Source: a bacterium (GTDB taxonomy: Bacteria; Myxococcota_A; UBA9160; UBA4427). Taken from it: a DNA stretch of 64,000 bases. The notes below the pieces were generated by a model that saw only the letters and a program-made list of their open reading frames with translations, was not told the origin of the DNA and did no database searches. Position numbers and translations under genes: made by a program. Positions within the stretch are counted from its first letter, which is position 1; each line of letters starts with the position of its first letter. The DNA is taken from the NCBI GenBank assembly GCA_024742285.1, contig JANSYR010000012.1:162260-226259 (forward strand), given 5' to 3'. Below are positions 27,495 to 36,260 of the stretch, one piece after another.

Positions 27495-27557
27495 GGAACG
27501 GTCGATGTGTGCATGCGCCGCGGAGGCCCGTCCGGGAATCCCCGCGACGACGACGCG

Positions 27558-27776
27558 TTCATGGCGACCGCGAGCGCGGCCTCGGTCTTCACCGCGCTCT
27601 TCAACATGACCGGACAGCCGGCCATGTCCACGCCACGCCCGACGACCGATTCGGGCTTCCCGGTCGGCGTGATGTTCGCCGGCCGGCACGGGGACGAAGC
27701 GACGCTCTACCGTCTGACAGGCCAGCTCGAACGGGCGCAGCCCTGGATCGACCGAAGTCTGCCGGAGCTCGTCTAA
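27558..27776 (+). pseudogene. Amidase C-terminal remnant
   Basis: The 72 codons before the stop at 27776 read ASVFTALFNMTGQPAMSTP, then GFPVGVMFAGRHGDEATLY and LERAQPWIDRSLPELV. This is the standard C-terminal end of amidase-signature enzymes (pattern FN.TGQPA.S.P......P.GV.F.G..G.EATL..LA.QLE.A.PW). The catalytic Ser-Ser-Lys region is absent, so the gene is a truncated fossil. The α/β-hydrolase gene begins 41 bases downstream. Confidence 0.75.
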
Positions 27777-27817
27777 CCTTGGATCGCGGGCGATCCGCCC
27801 GGCCCAGAGGAGACCGC

Positions 27818-28672
27818 ATGCCGGACTACAGCTTCGAAGCGACCAGCCGATTCGTGGACCTTCCCGAAGGACGACTCCACTACCACGAAGCAGGCGACGG
27901 CCCCTGCGTCCTCCTGCTCCATGGGTCTGGCCCGGGGGTGCGCGGCTGGGCGAACTTCGAGAAGAACCTGCCGGTGTTCGCCGAATCGTTCCGGTGCCTG
28001 ATCATCGACTTTCCTGGCTACGGCGACAGCGACGCGGTGGCGGGTGATCCGATGTCGACGTGCGTCGGCGCGGCGGTGGGACTGCTCGACGCGCTCGGAA
28101 TCGACCGCGCCCACCTGATCGGGAACTCGCTCGGCGGTGTGATCGGCTCCCTCGTCGCGGCGCAGCATCCGGAGCGGGTCGACCGCTTCGTGAGCATCGG
28201 TGGCATGGGCATGAACGTCTTCTCGCCATTCCCCGCCGAAGGCATGCGGCTCCTGTCGGCCTTCGCGGAGGAACCCAGCCGGGAGCGGCTGATCGACTGG
28301 CTCCACTCCATGGTCTACGACCCCGCGCTCGTGACCGACGCGCTGATCGAAGAGCGCTTCGCGCAGGCGATGGAGCCGAAGACGCTCGCCACCACGCAGG
28401 CCATCTACACGAAGCAGGCGCTCGGCGCGATCGCGCAGGGGCGGCGCACGAACCCGACGGCGGCCCTGGCCCATCTCGCCGCCATCCAGGCGCCGACGCT
28501 GCTCACCTGGGGTCGGGACGACCGCGTGACGCCGCTGGACGGAAGCCTGGTTCCGATGCGCCTCGTGCCGAACTGCGAGCTCCACGTCTTTCCGGACTGT
28601 GGCCACTGGGTGATGATCGAATGCAAGGAGGGATTCGAGTCCCTCGTGCTGTCCTTCCTGCAGCGGAGCTGA
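27818..28672 (+). CDS. Alpha/beta hydrolase (meta-cleavage-product-hydrolase type)
   Basis: A 284-residue hydrolase with AGAGGAGA before the ATG. HGSGPGVRGWANF (about 36-48) is the oxyanion-hole motif typical of C-C bond hydrolases acting on aromatic ring meta-cleavage products. The nucleophile elbow is LIGNSLGGVIG (Ser about 110), the acid is in TLLTWGRDDRVTPLDG (Asp about 232) and the base is in CGHWVMIE (His about 265). It lies 77 bases upstream of an SDR dehydrogenase gene in the same direction, so the pair may handle one aromatic or cyclic substrate. The specific substrate is not evident. Confidence 0.85.
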   Translation: MPDYSFEATSRFVDLPEGRLHYHEAGDGPCVLLLHGSGPGVRGWANFEKNLPVFAESFRCLIIDFPGYGDSDAVAGDPMSTCVGAAVGLLDALGIDRAHLIGNSLGGVIGSLVAAQHPERVDRFVSIGGMGMNVFSPFPAEGMRLLSAFAEEPSRERLIDWLHSMVYDPALVTDALIEERFAQAMEPKTLATTQAIYTKQALGAIAQGRRTNPTAALAHLAAIQAPTLLTWGRDDRVTPLDGSLVPMRLVPNCELHVFPDCGHWVMIECKEGFESLVLSFLQRS

Positions 28673-28749
28673 GCGCTGCGGGCGCAGGGTGCCGCGAATC
28701 GCGGCGGAGCCGATTCACACACTCCCTCGACCTCCGAGAGGAAGACCTC

Positions 28750-29454
28750 ATGAAAGCCTGTGTCCTCACCGGCGCCGGTGGCGCCATCGGCGGCGCGATC
28801 GCGCGCTCCCTCGTCGACGATGGCTGGCGAGTCCTCGGCCTCGACCTCGCCTTCCGCGACGACGACGGGGAGCCGCCGCCCCTGTCCGAACGCGTCGTCT
28901 GCGACCTGACCGACGAGGCCCGGCTCCGGGACTGCCTGCGCGCCCTCGCCGAGGTCGAGCCCGTTCGCGGCCTCGTCAACTGCGCGGGGCACTATCCCGT
29001 CGAGGCATTCGCGGAGAGCGACTCGACCTCCTGGCGCCAGCAGATCGACGTGAACTTTCTCGCCCCCGCGATCACCTGTCACGCTCTGCTCCCCGGGATG
29101 ATCGACGCGGGATGGGGACGCATCGTGAACATCACCTCGGACTCGAGTCGAACCGGCGCGTCGCGCCTGGCGGTCTACGCGGGGACCAAGGGCGGGCTGC
29201 TCAGCTTCTCGAAGAGCCTCGCCCAGGAGGTCGGCCGAACGGGCGTGACGGTCAACTGCGTATCGCCGGGCACGATCGAGGTCCCGACCACCGACCTGGA
29301 CATGGCCGCCAAGCTCGCCCGCAAGATCCCGGTCGGCCGCCTCGGCGTCCCCGACGACGTGGCTGCCGCCGTGGCGTTCCTGATGAGCGACGCCGCCGAG
29401 TACATCACGGGCGAAGTCCTGTCCGTCGGGGGCGGACTCACGATGGCGAGCTGA
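28750..29454 (+). CDS. Short-chain dehydrogenase/reductase
   Basis: A 234-residue classical SDR oxidoreductase. The cofactor loop is TGAGGAIGGAIA (about 7-18), the end of strand 2 has GLDLAF with Asp, favouring NAD(H), and VCDLTDE and LVNCAGHYP follow. The catalytic set is Ser in IVNITSDSSRTG (about 136), Tyr and Lys in YAGTKGG (about 153 and 157). PGTIEVPTT and ITGEVLSVGGGLTM are the usual C-terminal motifs. AGAGGAAGACCTC precedes the ATG. It is probably cotranscribed with the hydrolase; substrate unknown. Confidence 0.9.
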   Translation: MKACVLTGAGGAIGGAIARSLVDDGWRVLGLDLAFRDDDGEPPPLSERVVCDLTDEARLRDCLRALAEVEPVRGLVNCAGHYPVEAFAESDSTSWRQQIDVNFLAPAITCHALLPGMIDAGWGRIVNITSDSSRTGASRLAVYAGTKGGLLSFSKSLAQEVGRTGVTVNCVSPGTIEVPTTDLDMAAKLARKIPVGRLGVPDDVAAAVAFLMSDAAEYITGEVLSVGGGLTMAS

Positions 29455-29502
29455 TCGGCGACGGGCCTCACGAGCGCACCGTGGGATTCGCCGGACGGGC
29501 GT

Positions 29503-29808
29503 CTACGGCGCGTTCGTCGCGGCGTCGAAGATCGCCCGTCGAAGATCCGTCAGATAGACCCGCATGCGCGTGTGGTTCTGCGGTCCGAGCCGCATCAGCT
29601 GTTTGTCGAGCGGGGGCACCGCCTCGAGCGCCGTGTCCGCGTACGGGTAGAGCACCGTGGGCTGGACGAGCACCGGGTTGCGTGGCGGCTCGGGCGCCTC
29701 GAGGGCGCGGTCGATCGCCTCGATCACGATCGCGCGCGGCGCCTCCTGGGTCCCGAGTTCGCGGAGAGCCGCCCCGAGGATCGGCTCGATTTGCGCGATC
29801 AACGCCGC
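29503..29808 (-). pseudogene. DUF3014 family C-terminal fragment
   Basis: About 100 codons match the end of DUF3014 proteins: ILGAALRELGTQEAPRAIV, LVQPTVLYPYADTALEAV and LDKQLMRLGPQNHTRM. Full family members are about 250-300 residues with an N-terminal anchor; here similarity begins abruptly at about 29808, where a G/C run and repeat copy B start, and a stop codon follows in frame at 29821. The remaining frame opens with a TTG at 29802 without a ribosome site. I read it as a gene truncated by the event that placed the repeat. Confidence 0.65.
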
Positions 29809-29823
29809 CCCCCCTGTCCGCTA

Positions 29824-29995
29824 TCGCGAACGTCGCTCGCGCAAGAGCCCGCGGATCCCTGGCTCTTTCTCGACCGCTAGCTCAGTGCGACAGAGAGCGT
29901 CTCTGAAAAGAAGTACTCAATGGCGGTGGGGGGAGGCTGGTGCGAAGTCGTCTCCGAGGACGCTTCCCTGCTCAACGGGGAAAGAACAGGGAAGC
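29824..29995. repeat. Dispersed repeat, copy B
   Basis: Related to 26793-27015. It shows CGCGCAAGAGCCCGCGGATCC, GAGAGCGTCTCTGAAAAGAA, ATGGCGGTGGGGGGAG and a hairpin TTCCC/GGGAA followed by AGAACAGGGAAG; another AACAGGGAA lies near 30084. Read on the minus strand both copies give SFP..QG...GD.FA..SPHRH with conservative changes, so it may cover the end of an old reading frame. Repeats with AACAGGGAA motifs occur in many environmental bacterial genomes, from memory and not checked here. Confidence 0.6.
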
Positions 29996-30277
29996 CCGCC
30001 CGATTTGCGCGGCGCAAATGCCGGACCAGCAGAGAATCCAGCGCAGAACCAGCCGGCTGGAAAGGAATTCCCTACGGGCTCGAACAGGGAACTCCAGAGG
30101 CGGAACAGAAAATCGATACGCGTATAGGAATAGTATGCGGCGTTCTCGCCACCGCCGATATCGGCGATTCTGATAGATGCCGTCCAGTCGGAGAGCAAAC
30201 GGCCCTTGATGGGGAACTCACCGGCGCCGCTTCTTTCGAGTATTATGCGACGACTCCGCGCGAGGGGATAGCAACAT
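29996..30277. other. Lower-GC gap upstream of a secreted-protein gene
   Basis: This stretch is visibly richer in A and T than its surroundings (for example around 30110-30180). The minus strand stays open and reads protein-like pieces (GEFPIKGRLLSDWTASIRI, YYSYTRIDFLFRLWSSLF), possibly a decayed gene continuing toward repeat B, but no start or family is recognisable. The right end holds GAGGGGATA as ribosome site of the next gene. Confidence 0.35.
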
Positions 30278-31408
30278 ATGCGTCTGTCTATCAGTATCAT
30301 CATCCTTCTCGTCGTTGCTTCTTCAGCGGCGGCTGACATCTCGTCCGGGTCCGTGGAGGTGGTTTCCGGATCCGTTTCTTCAACTTGCGACATCACCGAC
30401 GGCACCGGTGCGGCGCCAGACCCCACGATCGTATTCGCGGTCGAAGGGAACGGCTTCCGTACCGCACACGTCTCCGGTCGTTCGAGCCTCTGGATGCTTG
30501 GTGGCGAGCCGCTCCGGTTGACCGGATCAGATTCCGCCACAGTCTATCTGGGAGGGGTAGTCTCGCAGGGTGTTAGCCATACGATTGCGGATGACGCGTC
30601 GCTAATCGCCGCCTGTGGTGTGCACCCGGGGCTGGATGCTGCGCCCAACAATGGGTCGGGTGGTTCGATTTTCATCTATGAGGACGCCACGATCTCGCCA
30701 TTCGGCGTGGATCTAGGAGATGATGCATATCTCCTGATGCTGGGAGGCACCGTTGCAAACGTCCTGGAGAACGGCGTGGATGCCGCCGGGGACGGAAGTT
30801 TCGCTCGTATCGAAGGCGGTACGATCACTGGCGGACAAGCTTCGCTGCGGGCTCTGCGAACTGCCGAGGTGCTCATCCTCGGTGGAACTTTCAACGGTGA
30901 CTTCATCATCAATGACGACGCCAGAGTGACTGTCGTCGGCTCCGGATTCAACTTTCCTTTCGGGACGATCGTCGGTGGGGCAGGCGGTACGCCGAGTGGA
31001 ACTCTTACAGGCACGCTCGCCGACGGTTCGGTCATCTCGGTCGACTTCAGCCTGGAGGACCATGAGAGTCGACTCGTCTTGCAATCGGGCACGCACCAAC
31101 CGAGCCATCCGACGAACCTTCTCTGCAATGCGTCGGATGCGTCAATCGACGGCGACGACGACGGTTTGCTCGACGTCTTCGAAACGGCGACAGGCGTGTT
31201 CGTATCCATCTTCGATACGGGGACCAGCGCTTTGCTGCCGGACTCGGATAGCGACGGGATCAACGACGGAGACGAGGTGGCAAGAGGTTCGAACCCCAAT
31301 AGTCCGCCCGCTGCCGTTCCGCTGTCGTCGATGTTGGGGTTGCTGATCGTCTCGGCTTGCGCACCAGCCGCTGGACTGTACTTGCTGAGGGACCTCAAGC
31401 GATCCTAG
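30278..31408 (+). CDS. Secreted calcium-binding-repeat protein with C-terminal anchor
   Basis: A 376-residue protein. The signal peptide is MRLSISIIILLVVASSAAA. Residues 40-250 are a beta-helix-like series of short strands (LLMLGGTVANVLENGVD, ARIEGGTITGG, AEVLILGGTFNGDF). Residues about 285-345 contain thrombospondin-type-3-like acidic loops: DGDDDGLLDVFETATG and LPDSDSDGINDGDEVARGSN. The end, AAVPLSSMLGLLIVSACAP then RDLKRS, has a motif, helix and basic tail as in sorting signals. Base composition is lower in GC than the flanks, so recent transfer is possible. A hairpin terminator follows directly. Confidence 0.8.
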   Translation: MRLSISIIILLVVASSAAADISSGSVEVVSGSVSSTCDITDGTGAAPDPTIVFAVEGNGFRTAHVSGRSSLWMLGGEPLRLTGSDSATVYLGGVVSQGVSHTIADDASLIAACGVHPGLDAAPNNGSGGSIFIYEDATISPFGVDLGDDAYLLMLGGTVANVLENGVDAAGDGSFARIEGGTITGGQASLRALRTAEVLILGGTFNGDFIINDDARVTVVGSGFNFPFGTIVGGAGGTPSGTLTGTLADGSVISVDFSLEDHESRLVLQSGTHQPSHPTNLLCNASDASIDGDDDGLLDVFETATGVFVSIFDTGTSALLPDSDSDGINDGDEVARGSNPNSPPAAVPLSSMLGLLIVSACAPAAGLYLLRDLKRS

Positions 31409-31413
31409 AAGCC

Positions 31414-31433
31414 CCGCCCAAAAGGGCGGTTTC
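31414..31433 (+). terminator. Rho-independent terminator
   Basis: CCGCCC-AAAA-GGGCGG followed by TTTC, 5 bases after the stop of the secreted calcium-binding protein. The stem is six perfect G-C pairs with a four-base loop and a short T-run. It marks the left boundary of the conflict island. Confidence 0.8.
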
Positions 31434-31677
31434 GGCATCGGAATCGCTTCTTCCGCATCTGCCCGTAGTGTGCCAGAGCACAGCCGACGAATTTCGCGAG
31501 CAGATTCAACGCGCTGAGAACACGGTGGGAGCTCCGACCTCAGACGATTCTGGCACGCCCTGGCCGGGCTAGCGTTAGTCTCTGGGTCGCGACTCGACCG
31601 TCTCGTCTACGAGGAATCGTCGACCCGACGGGAAGCCGCAGTAATCTACAAGTCGAGCGTAAATGCTGGAGGCTGAA

Positions 31678-33087
31678 ATGGGCCCGAGGCCGCTTTGTTT
31701 CGTCGTCATGCCCTTCGGCAAGAAGCCCGATCCTACGGGTCGAGGCATGATCGATTTCGATCGGATCTACTCCCAGTCGCTGGCTCCAGCGATCGAAGAC
31801 GCCGGGCTCGAGCCGATTCGTGCGGACCATGAGCGTACGGGCGGAGTGATTCACAAGCCGATGTTCGAGCGGTTGCTCTTGTGTGATTTCGCGATCGCCG
31901 ATCTGACGACCGCGAACGCGAACGTCTTCTACGAACTGGGAGTTCGTCACACCGCGAGGCCGGCGACGACCTTGACGATCTTCGCGGATCATCAACCCAT
32001 TCCGTTCGACGTGAACTTTCTGAGTTCCGTTGCCTACGACCTCGGTGAGAACAATCGTTTCGGCGACGAACAGGCGACGGCACTTCGGACGGTCGTTGCC
32101 GACAAGTTGGTGGATCTGCGGAGTCTGGCTGCCAAGCAGTCCGCCGTCGACAGCCCGCTCTTCCAGCTATTGGACGAGTGGCGGCCCAGCGACATCGCCC
32201 GATTGAAGGCCGACGTTTTCCGAGATCGCGTACAGCTGAACGAGACGTACAAGCAGCAGCTAGGGGCCATACGTGAGAAGGCAAAGAATGAGGAGTCGCG
32301 TCAAGACGCCATGGACGAGCTCGCCGAGATTCGAGGAGGCCTTCCGTCCTTCGATGCCGTCGACGCGGGGACGACGATGGATCTCATGCTCACCTATCGC
32401 GCCCTCGAGGACTGGGATGGGATGATCGCGGTCGTCGAGGACATGCCGCAGACGCTCAAACGTCAGGTGTTCGTGCGTGAGCAGCTGGGCTTCGCGCACA
32501 ATCGCCGGGCTGGCGAAACGAAGAATCCGGCGGATCGAGCAGAAGCTCTGAGAGTTCTTTCCGAAGTCGAGGACCAGCAGGGACCCAGCTCCGAGACCTG
32601 CGGGCTGATCGGGCGCATCCACAAGGACAGCTGGAACGCGGCCCTCGAGGCGGGCGATCCTCTCGGCGCCGCGGGGCACTTGAAGATGGCGATCGCGGCC
32701 TACACCCGCGGATTCATGGCGGATCAACGGGATGCCTACCCCGGAATCAATGCCATCACGCTACTCGACATCAAGGGAGACGAGCCGTCGTTGAGGCAGA
32801 AGGAGAGACTCCTGCCCGTCGTCCGGTTCGCGGTCGAGCAGAGACTCGAGGGTCGTCAGCCGGACTATTGGGATCATGCGACGATGCTGGAGTTGTCTGT
32901 CCTGGGGGGCGACGCCGAGTCGGCGAACGAGAGTCTGGCCGATGCGCTCGCGGTGATCAGGGAGACGATGGAGCCTCGGTCGACGGCGAACAACTTGAGG
33001 ATGATTCGGCGAGCGCGCGAGGAGCGCGGTGAGTTGCAGGACTGGCTGGGGCAGGTGATCGAGGAGCTGGAGAAGAGGGCCGGTTGA
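31678..33087 (+). CDS. Deoxyribosyltransferase/TIR-like N-domain with TRAFs-binding (DUF4071-like) TPR domain
   Basis: A 469-residue protein. The ATG at 31678 is preferred over 31663 because GGAGG lies 5 bases before it. Residues 1-130 have the CFVVMPFG start, ICDFAIADLT-like LLLCDFAIADLTTANANVFY and YELGVRH motifs of the nucleoside-deoxyribosyltransferase-like sensor/effector domains common in bacterial conflict systems. Residues about 170-370 match TRAFs-binding (DUF4071-like) helical repeats, seen in MAP3K proteins and in bacterial NTPase-associated proteins (LMLTYRALEDWDGMIAVVED). It is convergent with the AAA+/RelA-like gene, 69 bases apart. A nucleotide-sensing or nucleotide-cleaving role is inferred. 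Confidence 0.7.
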   Translation: MGPRPLCFVVMPFGKKPDPTGRGMIDFDRIYSQSLAPAIEDAGLEPIRADHERTGGVIHKPMFERLLLCDFAIADLTTANANVFYELGVRHTARPATTLTIFADHQPIPFDVNFLSSVAYDLGENNRFGDEQATALRTVVADKLVDLRSLAAKQSAVDSPLFQLLDEWRPSDIARLKADVFRDRVQLNETYKQQLGAIREKAKNEESRQDAMDELAEIRGGLPSFDAVDAGTTMDLMLTYRALEDWDGMIAVVEDMPQTLKRQVFVREQLGFAHNRRAGETKNPADRAEALRVLSEVEDQQGPSSETCGLIGRIHKDSWNAALEAGDPLGAAGHLKMAIAAYTRGFMADQRDAYPGINAITLLDIKGDEPSLRQKERLLPVVRFAVEQRLEGRQPDYWDHATMLELSVLGGDAESANESLADALAVIRETMEPRSTANNLRMIRRAREERGELQDWLGQVIEELEKRAG

Positions 33088-33156
33088 CGGACATTCGCCG
33101 TCTCGATCGACTTTGCGCCGGGACGGCGGAGGGTCGTCCGAGCTGATCGTCCCGAC

Positions 33157-35928
33157 TCATCCGTCGCCGTTGCTCGGAATCCCGCCCCACTCGGGGAAGC
33201 GCTCGGTCAACCCGTCTCGAAGCACCTGCTGGGCCTCGCCGAGTCCGCTCGGCGCGAATCGACTTCCCGCGATCCGATCCAGCGACTCGATCGTCGTCTG
33301 GATCATGAACCCCGCCCGCGAGCACGCGATCCCCCGCCGAAGGGCTTCGAGGCTCTCGATCGGATCGTCTCGCAGTAGGGTGAACTTACCGAGATCGAAC
33401 CACGCCCACGGCAGATTGATTTCTGCCGCGGCCTGGTCACGGCAGCGCGCAGTCGCGCGCTCGATGTCCATCGCCCGGGCGCTCGGGAAGTCGACGTCCG
33501 GCGTGAGCGCCATCTCCATCTCGAGCAACCCCCACAGAGCATAGGGGTCACCCGGATCGAGCGTATGGGCGCGCCCGTAGTATTCACGCGCGCGTTCTCC
33601 CTCTCCGCTGCGCTTGAGCGTTCCGGCGAGTGAGGCCATCGCGTCGGGGTCCGCATGCACGTCGGCCGCGGCCCGTGTGAGTAGGGCCTGACCCCTCTGG
33701 TGAGCAGCGGACTCGGGTTCGAGCCGGTGCTTCTGGCAGATCGCGACGCCCATGTCACGCAACGCGGGTTGGTATCCCGCCTCCGCATGCGACTCGAGGG
33801 TCTCGATCGCGCGGTCCCAATCCTCGATGCTGATCGCGAGCTTGGCGAGACGCACGGCGACGCTGGGGTCGGGATCGTATTCGAGGACCTTGTCGAGGAT
33901 GTCGATCTCGCGAAGGGTCTCTTCGAGGGTCAGCTGCGCGGGGTAGGTCGTTCGGTAGGTGCGGAAACCGGCGCGAAGTCGCGAGAAGGAGACGTCGACT
34001 GCCTGGAGGACCCGCGAGAGTTCATCGAGCTCCTGGCGCCAGCGTTCGGGAAGCGGCAGCGGAACGTCTCGGCCCATCTCGTGATTCACGTTCGCCCAGG
34101 CATCTTCCAGAACGGTCCGTACCTCGATCTCGGCTTCGAGCCCGCAGACTTCGTTCGGCACCTTCACGCCGAGCACGCTCTCGGCGGCCTTCGCTCGCGT
34201 TTCGTCGAGGCTGACGACGAGGCGCACGGGATGGTATCCCGAGCCGAGCACCTGAGCGGCGACGTCGCTCTGGTCGATGCTCTTCGATTCGACCTCGAAG
34301 TAGCGCTCGATGAAATGAACGATCCGGGTCGCTTGTTCGCGAGTGTGGACCACCACCCTTCCTCCGCACAGGTCGGGCAGCGCCTCCACCAGGTCGCCGC
34401 TGCGCTGGAGAATCTCGGCAACCCGCGCGACCGACTTCGCGCGCGTTTCGATCAGTGAAAGGGGCGCATGGTCGCGTACGCCCGCTTCGAGGATGCGTTC
34501 CAGGACACCTGCGAACCGCTCGTACCGAGGGCGGATCCGGTTGAACCGACGGATCTCGTTGTCGAGCGAGTGCTGGGCCTCGTGCTGCGATCGCCGTTCG
34601 CCACTGATCCCGGCATCGGAGACGGATCGGGTGTTCGCGCCCGGAAGCGGCGAGTCCCCACGGATCTCCCAGGCCTCGTAGAGCGCATCGGCATCCGGGC
34701 TCAGGTCCCCGTAGCGAAGGGCATAGGTCGTTTCGAGCAGTCCCTGGAGTTCGCGGACACTGCCTGGCCAGCTGTGAGCGGACAGGATCGAGATGATTTC
34801 GGAAGACAGCCTGGCGTCGGGTTGCTGGGTCACCTTCTCGCGCCAGATCTCCTGCGCATGGGCTTCGATGTCATCGCGACGCTCGGCGAGGCCCGGGACT
34901 CGAATGACCACTCGAGCCAGACGTTGGGCCAGGTCATCGCGGAACTCGCGATGCCGCGCCATCGCGAAGAGCTCCCGGTTCGTGCTCGCGATCATGCGCG
35001 CCGACACCGGGATGTTCTCTCGACCGCCGATGCGCCGGACGGTGCCCTCCTCGAGCGCCCGCAGGATCTTTGCCTGGTGTGGAAGGCTCAGCTCACCGAC
35101 TTCGTCGAGGAGAAGAGTTCCTCGCTCCTTGCTGGCGAGCTCCCAGAGCCCGACGCGCGCGGCGACCCCCGTTGCCGCATCGGGTGCGACACCGAAGAGT
35201 TCTGCCTCGAACATGTCGGGTGCGATCGCCGCGCAGTTCACGTCGACGAACCTGCCCCCCGCGGCGCCTCTCCCGAGATGGTGGATCGCCTTCGCGACGA
35301 CTTCCTTGCCCGCACCGGTGGGGCCGAGGATCAAGACCGGAACGTCGGCGAACTCCCGGGCATTCGCGGCAACCTCGATCAATCGCCTGACCTTCTGAGC
35401 CGCAGGAGATTTGCCCTTGAAGGTCTCCCGCCAATCCATCGTGCCTTCGGCCCACTCGTCGAGTCGGGCCTCTCCCTGGTGGGCAGGCTGGTCCGGGAAA
35501 CCCTCCGTAGGCTCACCGTGCTCACGAACGTCATCGGGAGCCTCGGCTGCCAGTTCGTCGAAGAGATCCTGTGAAACGCCGAGGAAGTGAAGGCTTCGAT
35601 CCCCGGCCCGCTCTTCCTTCAGAAGAAAGTTGCGGACACTCGTCAGGAGCTTCGCGGCCGTCTTGTAGTTTCCGTCGAGCGCGACCGGCTTCTCTCCCTT
35701 GAGATACGCAGCCAGGCCCTTCCTGGGGTCGCGTGCCTTGAGCGGAGCGATCCGACCGCTCGCCCCCTTGGATCGCATGAGCCTTCCTAGTGCCGACGTC
35801 TCCATCACGAAGATCAACGGGCGCGGACCGGACTCGAGGAGCACGTCGATCCGATCGGCCTCGACCGGGCAGATCCGAAGCGTTTCGGTCGTCTCTTCTC
35901 TGGAAAGCTCGAGGGCGAACTCGCTCAT
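33157..35928 (-). CDS. NtrC-type AAA+ protein fused to RelA/SpoT-like domain and TPRs
   Basis: A 923-residue protein. Residues 1-130 are an unassigned N-domain. Residues 170-400 are a bacterial-enhancer-binding AAA+ domain: Walker A GPTGAGKE (202-209), ELFG, Walker B LLLDEVGEL (272-280), and HSWPGSVREL near 385. The sigma-54-contact GAFTGA is degenerate (DAATGV, 250-255). Residues 465-650 match the RelA/SpoT nucleotidyltransferase: DLCGGRVVV (519-527), GYHPVRLVV (564-572, usual Y.S.H) and EIEVRTVLEDAWANVNHE (600-617, usual EIQIRT...W...H). Residues 680-900 are TPR-like. No HTH is seen. It is divergent from the Ub/Pup operon, so it may regulate it, or synthesise an alarmone. Confidence 0.75.
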   Translation of the reverse strand: MSEFALELSREETTETLRICPVEADRIDVLLESGPRPLIFVMETSALGRLMRSKGASGRIAPLKARDPRKGLAAYLKGEKPVALDGNYKTAAKLLTSVRNFLLKEERAGDRSLHFLGVSQDLFDELAAEAPDDVREHGEPTEGFPDQPAHQGEARLDEWAEGTMDWRETFKGKSPAAQKVRRLIEVAANAREFADVPVLILGPTGAGKEVVAKAIHHLGRGAAGGRFVDVNCAAIAPDMFEAELFGVAPDAATGVAARVGLWELASKERGTLLLDEVGELSLPHQAKILRALEEGTVRRIGGRENIPVSARMIASTNRELFAMARHREFRDDLAQRLARVVIRVPGLAERRDDIEAHAQEIWREKVTQQPDARLSSEIISILSAHSWPGSVRELQGLLETTYALRYGDLSPDADALYEAWEIRGDSPLPGANTRSVSDAGISGERRSQHEAQHSLDNEIRRFNRIRPRYERFAGVLERILEAGVRDHAPLSLIETRAKSVARVAEILQRSGDLVEALPDLCGGRVVVHTREQATRIVHFIERYFEVESKSIDQSDVAAQVLGSGYHPVRLVVSLDETRAKAAESVLGVKVPNEVCGLEAEIEVRTVLEDAWANVNHEMGRDVPLPLPERWRQELDELSRVLQAVDVSFSRLRAGFRTYRTTYPAQLTLEETLREIDILDKVLEYDPDPSVAVRLAKLAISIEDWDRAIETLESHAEAGYQPALRDMGVAICQKHRLEPESAAHQRGQALLTRAAADVHADPDAMASLAGTLKRSGEGERAREYYGRAHTLDPGDPYALWGLLEMEMALTPDVDFPSARAMDIERATARCRDQAAAEINLPWAWFDLGKFTLLRDDPIESLEALRRGIACSRAGFMIQTTIESLDRIAGSRFAPSGLGEAQQVLRDGLTERFPEWGGIPSNGDG

Positions 35929-36260
35929 GCCTGCTCGCTTGCGTGGCCTGGAGGCTCCGAAGGATCGACCCGAAAGACGGGGTCGCGCTTCGACCCGCTC
36001 ATGATCGCACTTTCGGTGGGGCTCGCCCCTCGACTCGCAGGGAGGCGTCCGGTCCCCCGGTCTGCGCGGCCCCAGACATCAGAGCCCGGGCCGTACTCGC
36101 GACTCGAAAGAGGTGTTGCCAGAGCTTCGGCGTGTCGCCGCGGGTGAGCGGGTGACGCGGTCTCGCGTGGTGCGCGCGAGCTCGACACTTCTCTACTCGA
36201 ACTCAACTGGACTCAACCCGCTCGTGCGCAAAGTCCTTGCGTATCGCGCACTTCCCGCGT

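Noticed and set aside
29920-29970. Possible tRNA 3' end, because of the GGCGGTGGGGGGAG block
   Set aside because: No cloverleaf could be formed and the TTCGA-type T-loop is absent; the block belongs to the dispersed repeat.
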